Shown: one piece after another, positions 1-7,729 of the stretch
How positions within the stretch are numbered: the first letter of the stretch is position 1
Layout of the letters: every line of letters starts with the position of its first letter
Translations under genes and position numbers: made by a program
Assembly: GCA_017395365.1 (NCBI GenBank)
Contig: JAFPUN010000003.1
Coordinates: forward strand, 354,421-418,420
Length of the DNA: 64,000 nt
Source: Bacteroidales bacterium
Lineage (GTDB): Bacteria; Bacteroidota; Bacteroidia; Bacteroidales; F082
Direction: 5' to 3'
The notes under the pieces: model-generated
What the model was told of the DNA's origin: nothing
The model's input: only the letters and a program-made list of their open reading frames with translations
Database searches by the model: none

Positions 1-1
1 T

Positions 2-1048
2 GTCTTCATGAAGATGATGCCCGACGGCGAAGGTTCAACGCTTGCTTTCACTTCTGGCGAGATGCAACGTTTGGAATTCACCCAAGACATGTCGGGAACG
101 CATGTCGAGGAAATGAGCGACCTTGAAGTGTCCATCTGGGTGCAGAATTACGGTTCGAAGTATGTGTACAACAGCCACTTCGCTTACGAATACACCGAAG
201 AGCATCCTTATCCTGTAGAGAATCTGACTTTGACTGAAGTTGCTGGTCCGAGAGGTTTGTTTACCGCTTCTTGGGATGCTCCTGCACAAGGCAATCCTTT
301 CGGCTACAATGTGTATGTCAACGACGAGCTGGTTGCCGAAGGCATCACCGAAACCGAGTACTCGTTTGAAGGTGATCCCGATGTGTTCAACGTAGTCGGC
401 GTTGTTGCTTTATATCCCGAAGAAAAAACTTCCATTAAGGTCGTGGCCGCAGCGGCAGATAATCTGCAAGATCTGGGATTGTATATTCCTGGCTCGCCTT
501 ATGTCGATTTGACTGTCAATGAGCCTGAAGCCGATGTCTATGTGAGCAACGGCAATTTCGCCTCACATGCGCCTATTGAGATTACAGCCATTACGGAAAC
601 CAATCCCGAAGGCGAAACCTATCTGATTATTGAACCTTCCGCTGCACTGCCCTATTCACTGAACGAGGGAGAAGAATTCCATTTCACTGTTAACGCCAAC
701 GGCCCTGCTGGCAGAAGTGTGGCTGAAACCCTTATTAAGGTGGAGTCCGATAATGGAGAGGTATTATTCAATGTTACCGTTGACGGCGAACTGCTGAATA
801 TCTCCGAGATTTCATCGACGGCCAAGGTTTATCCCAACCCTGCCAACAACCAAGTGCGCATCGAGAGTGCCAACGGCATCGAGAGCGTGATGGTTTACAA
901 TATGATGGGTGTTTTGGTGGAGACCATCCCTGCCAACAGCATGATCCTCAATGTGAACTTGAGCCAATACAGCGAAGGCACGTATTTCTTCAACATCCGC
1001 CAGAGCGACGGTACGGTTTGCAACCAACGCGTGGTTGTGAATCATTAA
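2..1048 (+). CDS. C-terminal part of a T9SS-secreted protein (5' end outside window)
   Basis: The reading frame is open to the left window edge, so the start is missing; the methionine at base 8 is probably internal. About 348 residues are visible. A fibronectin-like beta domain covers roughly residues 70-170 (motif FTASWDAP, then GYNVYVNDELV), followed by a second beta-rich segment. The last ~75 residues are a type A sorting domain of the type IX secretion system (KVYPNP near residue 275, then YNMMGVLV and GTYFFNIRQ). Such proteins cross the outer membrane by T9SS and end on the cell surface or outside. The catalytic or binding part lies upstream and cannot be judged; the layout resembles secreted peptidases or hemagglutinin-like proteins of Bacteroidales, which is inference. 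A strong bidirectional terminator follows. Confidence 0.85.
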   Translation, partial: VFMKMMPDGEGSTLAFTSGEMQRLEFTQDMSGTHVEEMSDLEVSIWVQNYGSKYVYNSHFAYEYTEEHPYPVENLTLTEVAGPRGLFTASWDAPAQGNPFGYNVYVNDELVAEGITETEYSFEGDPDVFNVVGVVALYPEEKTSIKVVAAAADNLQDLGLYIPGSPYVDLTVNEPEADVYVSNGNFASHAPIEITAITETNPEGETYLIIEPSAALPYSLNEGEEFHFTVNANGPAGRSVAETLIKVESDNGEVLFNVTVDGELLNISEISSTAKVYPNPANNQVRIESANGIESVMVYNMMGVLVETIPANSMILNVNLSQYSEGTYFFNIRQSDGTVCNQRVVVNH

Positions 1049-1067
1049 TGACGTGAAGTCATTCAAC

Positions 1068-1099
1068 AAAAAAGGGAACCCGATTGGGTTCCCTTTTTT
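1068..1099. terminator. Bidirectional intrinsic terminator
   Basis: A perfect 14-bp inverted repeat (AAAAAAGGGAACCC, loop GATT, then its complement) ends in six T on either strand. It separates the T9SS gene on the plus strand from the ornithine carbamoyltransferase gene on the minus strand and can serve both. Confidence 0.9.
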
Positions 1100-1121
1100 G
1101 TTTGATGCACTTGGACTGTGA

Positions 1122-2123
1122 TTAGTCGCCCAGCGTGGCCACCATGACGGCCTTGATGGTGTGCATGCGGTTTTCGGCCTCGTCGAAGACGATGCTGTTC
1201 TCGCTTTCGAATACGTCCTCAGTGACCTCGATACCGTTCAAGCCGAACTTCTCATAAACGTCGCGGCCGGCCTTGGTCTCCAGATTGTGATACGAAGGAA
1301 GGCAGTGCATGAACTTGCACTTGGGGTTGCCTGTCTTTTTCATCAGTTCTGCATTGACCTGGTAGGGCATCAGCATATCGATGCGCTCTTTCCACACGTT
1401 GTCGGGCTCGCCCATCGATACCCAAATGTCGGTGTAGATGAAGTCAAGACCCTTCACGCCCTTCTCCACGTCATCGGTGACGGTAAGCTTGGCACCGGTT
1501 TCCTTGGCGATTTCCTGGCACTTCTTGACAAGATCTTTGGCCGGTTGCAGTTTCTTGGGGGCGATAATGCGGATGTCCATACCCATCTTCACACCACCGA
1601 CCATCAGGCTGTTGCCCATATTGTAGCGGGCATCGCCGATATAAGCGAACTTCACCTGGTTGAGGGGCTTATCGGTATGCTCCTGAATGGTGAGGAAGTC
1701 GGCCAGAATCTGAGTGGGGTGAGCTTCGGCGGTAAGACCGTTCCACACGGGGACGCCAGCATATTTGGCCAGTTCCTCGACAGTGGCTTGGTCGAAGCCA
1801 CGGTACTCGATGCCGTCGAACATACGACCCAGCACGCGGGCGGTGTCAGCCATCGATTCCTTGATACCGATCTGTGAGCCAGTAGGGCCGAGATAGGTGA
1901 CGTGGGCACCTTGGTCCTTGGCGCCAACCTCGAAGGCGCAGCGGGTGCGGGTCGAGGTCTTTTCGAAGATGAGGGCAATGTTCTTGCCCGTCAGTTTGGG
2001 TTGTTCGGTGCCTGCATACTTGGCGGCCTTGAGGTCGGCAGCAAGTTTCAGTAAGAACTTAATTTCTTCCGGAGTGAAGTCCAACAACTTCAGGAAGTTT
2101 CTGTTTCTGAGGTTAAAAGCCAT
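1122..2123 (-). CDS. argF: Ornithine carbamoyltransferase
   Basis: At 333 residues this matches the usual length of ornithine carbamoyltransferase, which makes citrulline and phosphate from ornithine and carbamoyl phosphate in the cytoplasm. The carbamoyl-phosphate loop STRTR is at residues 57-61, HPTQ at 135-138, the ornithine-binding D-x-W-x-SMG at 232-238 and the catalytic HCLP at 273-276. Canonical ornithine and SMG motifs argue against the acetylornithine or succinylornithine variants of some Bacteroidetes. No other arginine gene is nearby, so sequence alone does not say whether it is biosynthetic (argF) or catabolic (arcB). The gene stands alone, with a ~190-base leader holding a palindromic element and a -7 promoter motif at 2321-2328. 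Confidence 0.93.
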   Translation of the reverse strand: MAFNLRNRNFLKLLDFTPEEIKFLLKLAADLKAAKYAGTEQPKLTGKNIALIFEKTSTRTRCAFEVGAKDQGAHVTYLGPTGSQIGIKESMADTARVLGRMFDGIEYRGFDQATVEELAKYAGVPVWNGLTAEAHPTQILADFLTIQEHTDKPLNQVKFAYIGDARYNMGNSLMVGGVKMGMDIRIIAPKKLQPAKDLVKKCQEIAKETGAKLTVTDDVEKGVKGLDFIYTDIWVSMGEPDNVWKERIDMLMPYQVNAELMKKTGNPKCKFMHCLPSYHNLETKAGRDVYEKFGLNGIEVTEDVFESENSIVFDEAENRMHTIKAVMVATLGD

Positions 2124-2174
2124 GTTTTTGTTTATTTAAAGATTTAAAGATTTGAAGATTCAATATTCAAAATT

Positions 2175-2304
2175 GAGTTTCCCTTCGGGAATGGAGATTT
2201 GTTTTGCTATATTGCGGCGGCTTTTGGCGCTTACGATTCGTAGGTTCTATCTACCGCCGCGTTATACGATTAATTGCTCTACTCCATTCCCCGAGGGGAA
2301 TCTC
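2175..2304. repeat. ~130-bp structured palindromic element, copy 1 (family II)
   Basis: The ends are inverted: a small hairpin GAGTTTCCCTTCGGGAATGGAG-like sequence (2175-2196) is mirrored by CTCCATTCC...GGGGAATCTC at 2282-2304. Inside, GCGGCGG (2214-2220) pairs with CCGCCGC (2254-2260) around a conserved ATTCGTAG. A second copy in the same orientation lies at 24748-24878, with hairpin arms and inner stem kept while loops differ. Here it sits in the leader of argF, downstream of the likely promoter. It could be a mobile miniature element or a structured RNA; no protein is encoded. Confidence 0.75.
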
Positions 2305-2320
2305 AACTCCTTTTCGGCTG

Positions 2321-2328
2321 CAAAATTA
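2321..2328 (-). promoter_or_regulatory. -7 promoter element for argF
   Basis: On the minus strand the sequence reads TAATTTTG followed by CAGCC, matching the Bacteroidetes -7 consensus TAnnTTTG. It would start a transcript with a leader of about 190 bases carrying the palindromic element at 2175-2304. Confidence 0.5.
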
Positions 2329-2337
2329 CTCATTTTC

Positions 2338-3099
2338 TTATCTCATCCAACCTTCAACACGATAAATCTTTTCCAACAGTTTGGTTTCTTCTCCACTACT
2401 CGCATTTTTGTGCCATACTTCGATACGAGCCGCATAATAATCTTCCCAATCGCCTTCGTAAATCGTAAAGCCTTTCTTATACACAAGTTGGCGGAATGTA
2501 TGCGTTGTACCAATTTTAACATTGCTTCTTTCAGCAATCTCATTTTCTGACAAAGGAACATTCTTGGTCACCTCATAACAAGGAAGAAATATCTCGCCTT
2601 GAGGCAATGGGCCATAATAGAAGCTATATATGTACCTCCCACCTTGGAAATCATTCCAGATTTGAAGATATGTATCTGGATTTAGGCTATCTATCTCGGC
2701 AACATCAAGCGTGTCACCAGGGAAATTGAACAGGTCTTTGCGCCCGTTCTCATCGGTATAACCCAAAGGGAGATGATATTCCAAACCTTCGGGTATTTTA
2801 TGCTTTTTGCCGAAACCGTCATGGTATGGTCCATGCATGGCTCCAATTACTAGTGGAAACCAAAGCAGGCATACCACCATGATAGAACCCGTTATGGATG
2901 TAAGACATTGCCACCATTTCTTGTTAATGAGCAAGATTACCCACGAAACGACAAGAGCAATGATTGTTACCATAAGCAAAATAGCGACGATGTCTTCAAG
3001 AACAGGAAGCCAGGTGGTAAATAACGCTGCCAGCGAAAACATAAAGACACCTAACGCCATGGGAAAAATCCACCAGTATTTTAAAAAGAAGTGTTTCAT
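2338..3099 (-). CDS. Membrane protein of unknown function
   Basis: 253 residues, not recognised as a named family. The N-terminal ~90 residues hold three hydrophobic segments (about 10-30, 35-58 and 66-85); the remaining ~160 residues are soluble and charged and rich in aromatic residues. The orientation is likely N-in with the soluble domain outside the cytoplasm, which is inference. It begins only 6 bases after the creD stop codon and is probably the last gene of the four-gene minus-strand operon that starts at 5443. No homology-based function can be given. The stop lies near the argF promoter region. Confidence 0.7.
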   Translation of the reverse strand: MKHFFLKYWWIFPMALGVFMFSLAALFTTWLPVLEDIVAILLMVTIIALVVSWVILLINKKWWQCLTSITGSIMVVCLLWFPLVIGAMHGPYHDGFGKKHKIPEGLEYHLPLGYTDENGRKDLFNFPGDTLDVAEIDSLNPDTYLQIWNDFQGGRYIYSFYYGPLPQGEIFLPCYEVTKNVPLSENEIAERSNVKIGTTHTFRQLVYKKGFTIYEGDWEDYYAARIEVWHKNASSGEETKLLEKIYRVEGWMR

Positions 3100-3105
3100 G
3101 ATTCT

Positions 3106-4458
3106 CTATTTTTTCTTGTACCAATCAATCTTTTGTGTCGCAAACATGGCAATTCCCAAAATAATGAAGAGGCCGACACTTCCCACAAGCAGGGCATAAC
3201 TTTCCAATTGTAGCAAGACATAGACAAAAGTATAAAGCACAGCCAGCAAAAGGCCGATGCCCAAGGCGGTCTTTTTGTCCTTCGTAATTGAAGCCATAAA
3301 TACCACAATCATTGCGATGGTCATCACACAGGCAATGAGGTAGGAAAGGCCGAAATTGATATGCTCGGAGAACGACAGCAGCAAGGTGTAGAACACAATG
3401 AGCGCAATGCCGATGAGCAGGTATTGTACGGGGTGGATAGGCTTGGCCTTGCGCATCTCTACGAAAAATACCGCAGCAAAAGTGAGGAGGATAATAAGAA
3501 AGGCATACTTGATAGCACGATCGGTCTGGAGGTATTGCTCCACTGGAACTTTCAGTTCCACACCGAAAGAAGAATAGCCGAATTCCGTTCTATACTCAAA
3601 GAATGAATCATTGAGAACTTGCGGATAGTCTCGGTTGATGGCCAACACTTTCCATTCGGCTTGGAAGCCTGTGTCGGTCACCTGACGTTCGTCGGGCAGA
3701 TAATAGCCCGTGAAACTCGGCGTTGCGCAATCCGAGGTCAGGCTAACCGTAGTAGTTTGTCCGAAAGGCGCAAACATAAGATCTCCTGCGCCTTTGAAAG
3801 GTAAAACCAACGAAAAATCAACGGTTTCACCCTCCAAAACCCGCGAAAGGTCAACCTCACAAGACAGGCCTTTCAAGTTACCCGTTTCAGCAACCATGTC
3901 GTAGGCTATCCCGCCAAAATTGAGTGCCACATTGTCGCTCAAACCGCGCAGGTTGGGCAGGCCAACAACGATTTTGGCTTTCTCGAAACACCATTCATGT
4001 CCATCCAGCATTTTCTCGAAGTCTTTCGGCAATTTGAACTGACCGGTAATGTCCAAGGCGGTCTCGTAGACGGTGAAGTCATAGATGCCGCGTTTCAAAT
4101 GTTTGGTTTTCACGTCGCCTTTCACATCCAGTTGCTCGGGCAACACAATCTTGGTGTAGGTTTCTTTTTTATTGTTTTTCTCTTCAGAATAATAGATCTT
4201 GATTACTGGTCCTATGACCGTTTGAGGTCCAGCCCATTTCTCGAAGACCTCGTTTTCGGCGAGGCTTTCCGTGCTTTTGCGTTCCGAAACCAGATTCTTC
4301 AAAAGGAGTTGTGGGATGAGAAACGCCACGCACATCCCAGCGATGAGCAAAAGTTTCAAACCCGGACGGGCTTTCTTTTCGTTTTGTCCCTTGTTTTGCT
4401 TGTTCTGGGTTTCCTCTTTTTGGGCTCCCAAAACTTCCATGTTTTCTTCTGTTGTCAT
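3106..4458 (-). CDS. creD: CreD-like inner membrane protein
   Basis: About 450 residues with the CreD arrangement: a cytoplasmic N-terminus rich in Q, N and K, one membrane helix (LKLLLIAGMCVAFLIPQLLL), a long periplasmic beta-rich domain, then five or so C-terminal helices beginning near YAFLIILLTFAAVFF. CreD of E. coli is tied to envelope stress and beta-lactam/colicin tolerance; its biochemical role is not settled. I chose the start MTTEEN at 4458 because the upstream frame extension (to 4566) lies across a promoter and operator-like site at 4491-4514. In Bacteroidetes creD commonly travels with an HTH_34 regulator and a small membrane protein, as here (4538-4837 and 4841-5443). Confidence 0.88.
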   Translation of the reverse strand: MTTEENMEVLGAQKEETQNKQNKGQNEKKARPGLKLLLIAGMCVAFLIPQLLLKNLVSERKSTESLAENEVFEKWAGPQTVIGPVIKIYYSEEKNNKKETYTKIVLPEQLDVKGDVKTKHLKRGIYDFTVYETALDITGQFKLPKDFEKMLDGHEWCFEKAKIVVGLPNLRGLSDNVALNFGGIAYDMVAETGNLKGLSCEVDLSRVLEGETVDFSLVLPFKGAGDLMFAPFGQTTTVSLTSDCATPSFTGYYLPDERQVTDTGFQAEWKVLAINRDYPQVLNDSFFEYRTEFGYSSFGVELKVPVEQYLQTDRAIKYAFLIILLTFAAVFFVEMRKAKPIHPVQYLLIGIALIVFYTLLLSFSEHINFGLSYLIACVMTIAMIVVFMASITKDKKTALGIGLLLAVLYTFVYVLLQLESYALLVGSVGLFIILGIAMFATQKIDWYKKK

Positions 4459-4490
4459 GATGTTTAGTTTTAATGGTTTGTTTATTTTAT

Positions 4491-4514
4491 AAAGTACTTT
4501 GAAATTCAAAGTTA
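4491..4514 (-). promoter_or_regulatory. Candidate operator overlapping a -7 element, copy upstream of creD
   Basis: The minus strand reads TAACTTTG-N5-CAAAGTACTTT. TAACTTTG fits the -7 promoter consensus, and CTTTG-N5-CAAAG is an inverted repeat joined to the palindrome AAAGTACTTT. The same 24-base arrangement occurs at 5451-5474 before the first gene of the operon, with only the N5 spacer different. It is a likely binding site for the HTH_34 regulator encoded between the two sites. Confidence 0.65.
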
Positions 4515-4537
4515 ATATATCAAAAAAAAAGAGTCCG

Positions 4538-4837
4538 TTATTGTTGGCTATTGACAAATGAGGCAAGTGCTTGAATATGTGCCGAAAACGCAGCCCTTCC
4601 CAAATCCGTTATGGCATAACTCGTGTTGGGTTTGCGTCCGATGAATTTCTTTTCGCAGCGGATGTAGCCCAACTCCTCAAGGCTGCGGGCGTGGCTGGCC
4701 AGGTTGCCGTCGGTGAGTTCGAGCAGCGACTTCATCGTGGTGAAGTCGACCGACTCGTTGGCCATCAGCACCGACATGATGCCGAGCCTGATCTTGCTCT
4801 CAAAAGCCTTGTTCAAACCATCCAAATTGGCAATCAT
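4538..4837 (-). CDS. HTH_34 winged-helix transcriptional regulator
   Basis: 99 residues, typical of the small MarR/ArsR-like winged-helix family PF13601 (HTH_34). The start LDGLNKAFESKIRLGIMSVL forms helix 1, FTTMKSLLELTDGNLASHARSLEELGYI is the helix-turn-helix with recognition helix (LASHARSLEELGYI), and the wing holds KFIGRKPNTSYAITDLGRAAF. Such proteins repress membrane-protein operons in Bacteroidetes. The gene starts 3 bases after the stop of the upstream membrane-protein gene and precedes creD, a conserved arrangement. Two matching operator-like sites flank it (4491-4514 and 5451-5474), which suggests control of itself and creD; the ligand or signal is unknown. Confidence 0.88.
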   Translation of the reverse strand: MIANLDGLNKAFESKIRLGIMSVLMANESVDFTTMKSLLELTDGNLASHARSLEELGYIRCEKKFIGRKPNTSYAITDLGRAAFSAHIQALASFVNSQQ

Positions 4838-4840
4838 GGC

Positions 4841-5443
4841 TCACTTGCTCCTTTCATATTTCAGCATGAAAACGATTCCGAAAACGATGTGCAGCACCCC
4901 GAAGCCGATGAACCAAGTCAGCAGGGCGTAATCGACCAAGAAGCAATCGATGAGACCCAAGGCCAACTCGGCATAACCTAAATAGCGCAAAGCGGGATAG
5001 CTGAAATGGCTGGCGCTAATGAGTGACAAGCCATAGAATATCAGCGTTATTGATGAGACAAGGCCATAGTGTTGCTGCAGCAGCAAGGCTGTGCAAAGCA
5101 ACCCGCCAGCAAGCATAGGCACAAAGAAATTGACCAACAGGCGACGCATCGTCGCGTCCATGGTGAAGCGAAGCTGATGACGCTTGGCCTTCAAATAGGC
5201 CATGAGGAACACCGTCAAGAAGGCCACAACCAAAAGTACAAGAGCTACAATAATAGTGGTGCGCCACTTGGAAGGGGTATTGATGTGATAATCGCCCAAG
5301 AAGAAATAGATGTAGGCCGACACCAGTGAGGCCAGAATCCCTACAATGACGATTGATAATCCACTGATAGCCTTGAATTTGGATGAACGTTCCATCATGT
5401 CCTTGATGTCGTTCAGCGTATTGATAGCTTCCCTGTTTTCCAT
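4841..5443 (-). CDS. Integral membrane protein in the HTH_34/creD operon
   Basis: 200 residues with six hydrophobic segments: about 24-48, 62-86, 104-123, 127-146, 151-170 and 172-194. A soluble N-terminal stretch, ENREAINTLNDIKDMMERSSKF, precedes the first helix. Proteins of this shape stand directly upstream of HTH_34 regulators in many Bacteroidetes; they have no settled function, and a sensing role with the regulator is inference. It is the first gene of the operon, with a -7 element and operator-like palindrome directly upstream (5451-5474), and its short distance to the regulator gene implies co-translation. Confidence 0.78.
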   Translation of the reverse strand: MENREAINTLNDIKDMMERSSKFKAISGLSIVIVGILASLVSAYIYFFLGDYHINTPSKWRTTIIVALVLLVVAFLTVFLMAYLKAKRHQLRFTMDATMRRLLVNFFVPMLAGGLLCTALLLQQHYGLVSSITLIFYGLSLISASHFSYPALRYLGYAELALGLIDCFLVDYALLTWFIGFGVLHIVFGIVFMLKYERSK

Positions 5444-5450
5444 GGTTTTT

Positions 5451-5474
5451 AAAGTACTTTGCGCTGCAAAGTTA
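5451..5474 (-). promoter_or_regulatory. Candidate operator overlapping a -7 element, copy upstream of the operon's first gene
   Basis: The minus strand reads TAACTTTG-CAGCG-CAAAGTACTTT, the same 24-base layout as at 4491-4514. It ends 8 bases before the start codon of the membrane-protein gene at 5443, so a bound repressor would block the promoter and transcription start. Confidence 0.65.
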
Positions 5475-5514
5475 CAACTTTTGTTTTACATGGCAAGCGT
5501 TTTTAGAAAAAAAT

Positions 5515-5522
5515 TAATTTTG
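5515..5522 (+). promoter_or_regulatory. -7 promoter element giving a probably leaderless mRNA
   Basis: TAATTTTG ends 4 bases before the ATG at 5527. With the usual distance between the Bacteroidetes -7 element and the start point, transcription would begin at or within a base or two of the start codon, leaving no room for a leader. Confidence 0.5.
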
Positions 5523-5526
5523 CAGC

Positions 5527-6090
5527 ATGATTATCCTTGACAATGTAGTCGTCACCGACGAATTCCTGAACGCCCAATTCTGCTGCTGCCTGCCGCGCTG
5601 CAAAGGCTGGTGCTGTGTGGCTGGCGATGCCGGCGCACCTCTCGAAGCCGCTGAAATAGAACGGATTGAAGACAACCTCGAAACCATAAAGCCGTATATG
5701 AGGCCCGAAGGCATCAAAGTGATTGAAGAAAACGATGTCTACGATTACGACGAGACGGGCGAACTCGTCACGCCCTTGGTGAACGGCGAGGAATGTGCTT
5801 TCGTCTATTTCCACGAGAACGGCACGGCTCTCTGCGCCATCGAGAAGGCCTATCTGGAAGGCAAATGCGACTTCTGGAAACCCATCTCATGCCACCTCTA
5901 CCCTATCCGCCTGGTGGAAAAGGACGGTTTCACCCATATCCTTTACCACGAATGGAGCGTGTGCGTACCCGCCAAGCGCAAAGGCGAACGCGACAGCATC
6001 CCGCTGTGGAAATTCCTCAAAGGACCGATGGTGCGGAAGTTTGGGGAGGAATGGTACGCGCGCTTGGAAAAAATGATTCAGAAGGAATAA
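5527..6090 (+). CDS. DUF3109 family cysteine-rich protein
   Basis: 187 residues, the usual size of DUF3109 proteins (related to the YkgJ zinc/iron-cluster group). Six cysteines cluster near the N-terminus (C19, C20, C21, C25, C29, C30), and further ones occur in EECAFV, ALCAIE, GKCDFW, ISCHLYP and WSVCVP, so a metal or Fe-S centre is probable. The segment KPISCHLYPIR is characteristic of the family. It is cytoplasmic, with no signal peptide or membrane helix. The biochemical function of the family is not known. The gene is divergent from the HTH_34 operon with only 83 bases between starts, and the promoter motif suggests a leaderless transcript. Confidence 0.87.
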   Translation: MIILDNVVVTDEFLNAQFCCCLPRCKGWCCVAGDAGAPLEAAEIERIEDNLETIKPYMRPEGIKVIEENDVYDYDETGELVTPLVNGEECAFVYFHENGTALCAIEKAYLEGKCDFWKPISCHLYPIRLVEKDGFTHILYHEWSVCVPAKRKGERDSIPLWKFLKGPMVRKFGEEWYARLEKMIQKE

Positions 6091-6149
6091 ACTAATTTGA
6101 ACACTTTGCCGTTATATTGTCGTAAATTATCCACCCCAAACCACAAGGA

Positions 6150-6893
6150 TTGAAACAACTGCTACTCATATTGTCCCTGATGCTGTGCTGCATCGCTGCC
6201 GTCGCACAAAACGATGAGAAAGAAGAACCCAAGCGCATAGAATTCTATGGCTATGTGGTCACTGCCGACAGCCTGCACCCCATCCGCAACACGCATGTCA
6301 TCAGCAAGATGGCACATTATGGCACCATCACCGACCGACAAGGTCGATTCCGTATCCAGGCGCGGCAGGTCGACACGCTATGGGTAAGTTGCGTGGGCTA
6401 CACGCGACGCCTTATCACCATCGATGAGAGCCTCACTGCATCCGACACCCTCGTCATCCGCCTGCTTCCCGAAACCATCACCCTGCGCGAGGTGACCGTG
6501 CTGCCTTTCAGCAACTACGAGGACTTCAAGCAAATGCTTGTCACCATGCCCAGCATTGAGACCCCTGACGAGATCAAACGGATCAATGACGACCTCAACG
6601 ACCTTTGGTTGAGCCGCGCCCCCGCTGGCAACGGCATGGCCACCATCACCGCCAGTCCCATCCAATATCTATACGACAAATACAACGCCTCGGCACGCCG
6701 CCAGGCCACCTTGGCACGCAACCGTCGCATGTACAACGAGGTGCTGCGCGAACAAGGCCGCACCGACGAACTCCTCCCCGACTCACTGGATTTCACCGTC
6801 TATTATAACATGTATGAACTCGACGAGGCTGCAGAGAACAGCAAGCCCAAAGCGATGGTGCCTCGAAAGAAATACATCCACTTTGGACATTAA
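6150..6893 (+). CDS. Exported protein with carboxypeptidase-like regulatory domain
   Basis: 247 residues beginning at a TTG codon. A signal peptide (KQLLLILSLMLCCIAAVAQ) is cleaved near residue 20. Residues ~31-110 form a CarboxypepD_reg-like beta sandwich (FYGYVVTADSLHPIRNTHV, ITDRQGRFRIQ, DTLWVSCVGYTRR, then ITLREVTVLP), the same module that precedes TonB receptors, but no receptor barrel follows. The C-terminal half is charged and helical with no recognised family. It is probably periplasmic or attached to the outer membrane; this is inference. It lies 5 bases upstream of the comF-like gene and may be co-transcribed. Proteins with this layout are common in Bacteroidetes and uncharacterised. 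Confidence 0.75.
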   Translation: MKQLLLILSLMLCCIAAVAQNDEKEEPKRIEFYGYVVTADSLHPIRNTHVISKMAHYGTITDRQGRFRIQARQVDTLWVSCVGYTRRLITIDESLTASDTLVIRLLPETITLREVTVLPFSNYEDFKQMLVTMPSIETPDEIKRINDDLNDLWLSRAPAGNGMATITASPIQYLYDKYNASARRQATLARNRRMYNEVLREQGRTDELLPDSLDFTVYYNMYELDEAAENSKPKAMVPRKKYIHFGH

Positions 6894-6898
6894 ATGGC

Positions 6899-7597
6899 AT
6901 GAAAATCCGCGATTGGCTCGATAGCATCCTCAACCTATTCTATCCACGTGTCTGCGCCGCCTGTGGCGAGGCGCTGCTCAAGGACGAGGAGACGGTATGC
7001 CTCAAATGCCGTTACACCTTACCCCACACGGGCTACGAACTCAATCCAGACAACCCATTGGCACAGTCGTTCTATGGTAGGGTCAAGTTTCACGCGGTAA
7101 CGGCTTGTTTCTTCTTCGCCAAGTCAGGCAAAGTACAGCATCTCATCCATCAGTTGAAATACAAAGGCAACAAAGAAGCAGGCGTCTTTCTCGGCCAACA
7201 AATCGGGATGAGCATCAAAGACGCACCCCTGTTTCAAGGCATCGACTACCTTATCCCAGTGCCGCTTCACCCCAAACGCGAGCGACAGCGCGGTTACAAC
7301 CAGAGTCTGATGATTGCCCGTGGCATCAACGAGGTGACCGGCATACCCATTGGCGACAAATACCTGGTTAGAGGCGTCTACACCGAGACACAAACCCATA
7401 AAAACGCCGAAGAACGCTTCAAGAATGTGAAAGACATCTTCGAGGTGCACTTTGCCGATGAGCTAAAAGGGAAGCACGTCCTCCTTATCGACGATGTGCT
7501 CACCACGGGTGCCACATTGGAATCGTGTGCGCATCAGTTGGAAGACATTCCAGGAATCATCATAAGCGCAGCTACAGCGGCATGCGCTGGAAATTGA
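6899..7597 (+). CDS. ComF family phosphoribosyltransferase-like protein
   Basis: 232 residues, the normal length for ComFC. The N-terminal double zinc ribbon shows as CAACGEALLK (C19, C22) and VCLKC (C34, C37). The type I phosphoribosyltransferase domain contains VPLHPKRERQRGYNQS and the PRPP loop VLLIDDVLTTGAT (residues ~194-206). In naturally competent bacteria ComFC acts in the cytoplasm during DNA uptake and recombination; in Bacteroidetes its role is not established. The start ATG at 6899 lies 5 bases after the preceding gene. A hairpin terminator at 7661-7696 follows. Confidence 0.9.
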   Translation: MKIRDWLDSILNLFYPRVCAACGEALLKDEETVCLKCRYTLPHTGYELNPDNPLAQSFYGRVKFHAVTACFFFAKSGKVQHLIHQLKYKGNKEAGVFLGQQIGMSIKDAPLFQGIDYLIPVPLHPKRERQRGYNQSLMIARGINEVTGIPIGDKYLVRGVYTETQTHKNAEERFKNVKDIFEVHFADELKGKHVLLIDDVLTTGATLESCAHQLEDIPGIIISAATAACAGN

Positions 7598-7660
7598 TGC
7601 CTTTTTGCGATTTTTTTGCACATCAACACTGAAGAATAATCACCAACATTTCACAACAAC

Positions 7661-7696
7661 AAAAACCACCGCTTTCAATGAAGGCGGTGGTTTTTT
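7661..7696. terminator. Intrinsic terminator between comF and buk
   Basis: AAAAACCACCGC (7661-7672) pairs with GCGGTGGTTTTT (7684-7695), with a run of six T after the stem on the plus strand and five on the minus strand. It can end both the comF transcript and the convergent ptb-buk transcript. Confidence 0.88.
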
Positions 7697-7701
7697 AATT
7701 T

Positions 7702-7727
7702 AGACGTTGCACGCAACGTCTCTACAG
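7702..7727. repeat. AGACGTTGC-type palindrome (family III, intergenic copy)
   Basis: AGACGTTGCA/CGCAACGTCT followed by CTACA is a near-perfect palindrome of the same family as the three copies inside the coding sequence at 45635-45940. Here it lies between the terminator and the buk stop codon. Confidence 0.7.
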
Positions 7728-7729
7728 GA

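Noticed and set aside
1122-2123. N-acetyl- or succinylornithine carbamoyltransferase
   Set aside because: The SMG and HCLP motifs and the length fit the ordinary ornithine enzyme; the variant forms have altered motifs in this loop.
2152-2550. Plus-strand open frame over the argF leader
   Set aside because: It is made of the structured palindromic element and the antisense of a membrane-protein gene, and no conserved protein is seen.
2338-4566. creD start at 4566 giving a 486-residue protein
   Set aside because: The extra part runs through a promoter and operator-like site (4491-4514) and lacks family similarity; MTTEEN at 4458 gives the expected CreD N-terminus.
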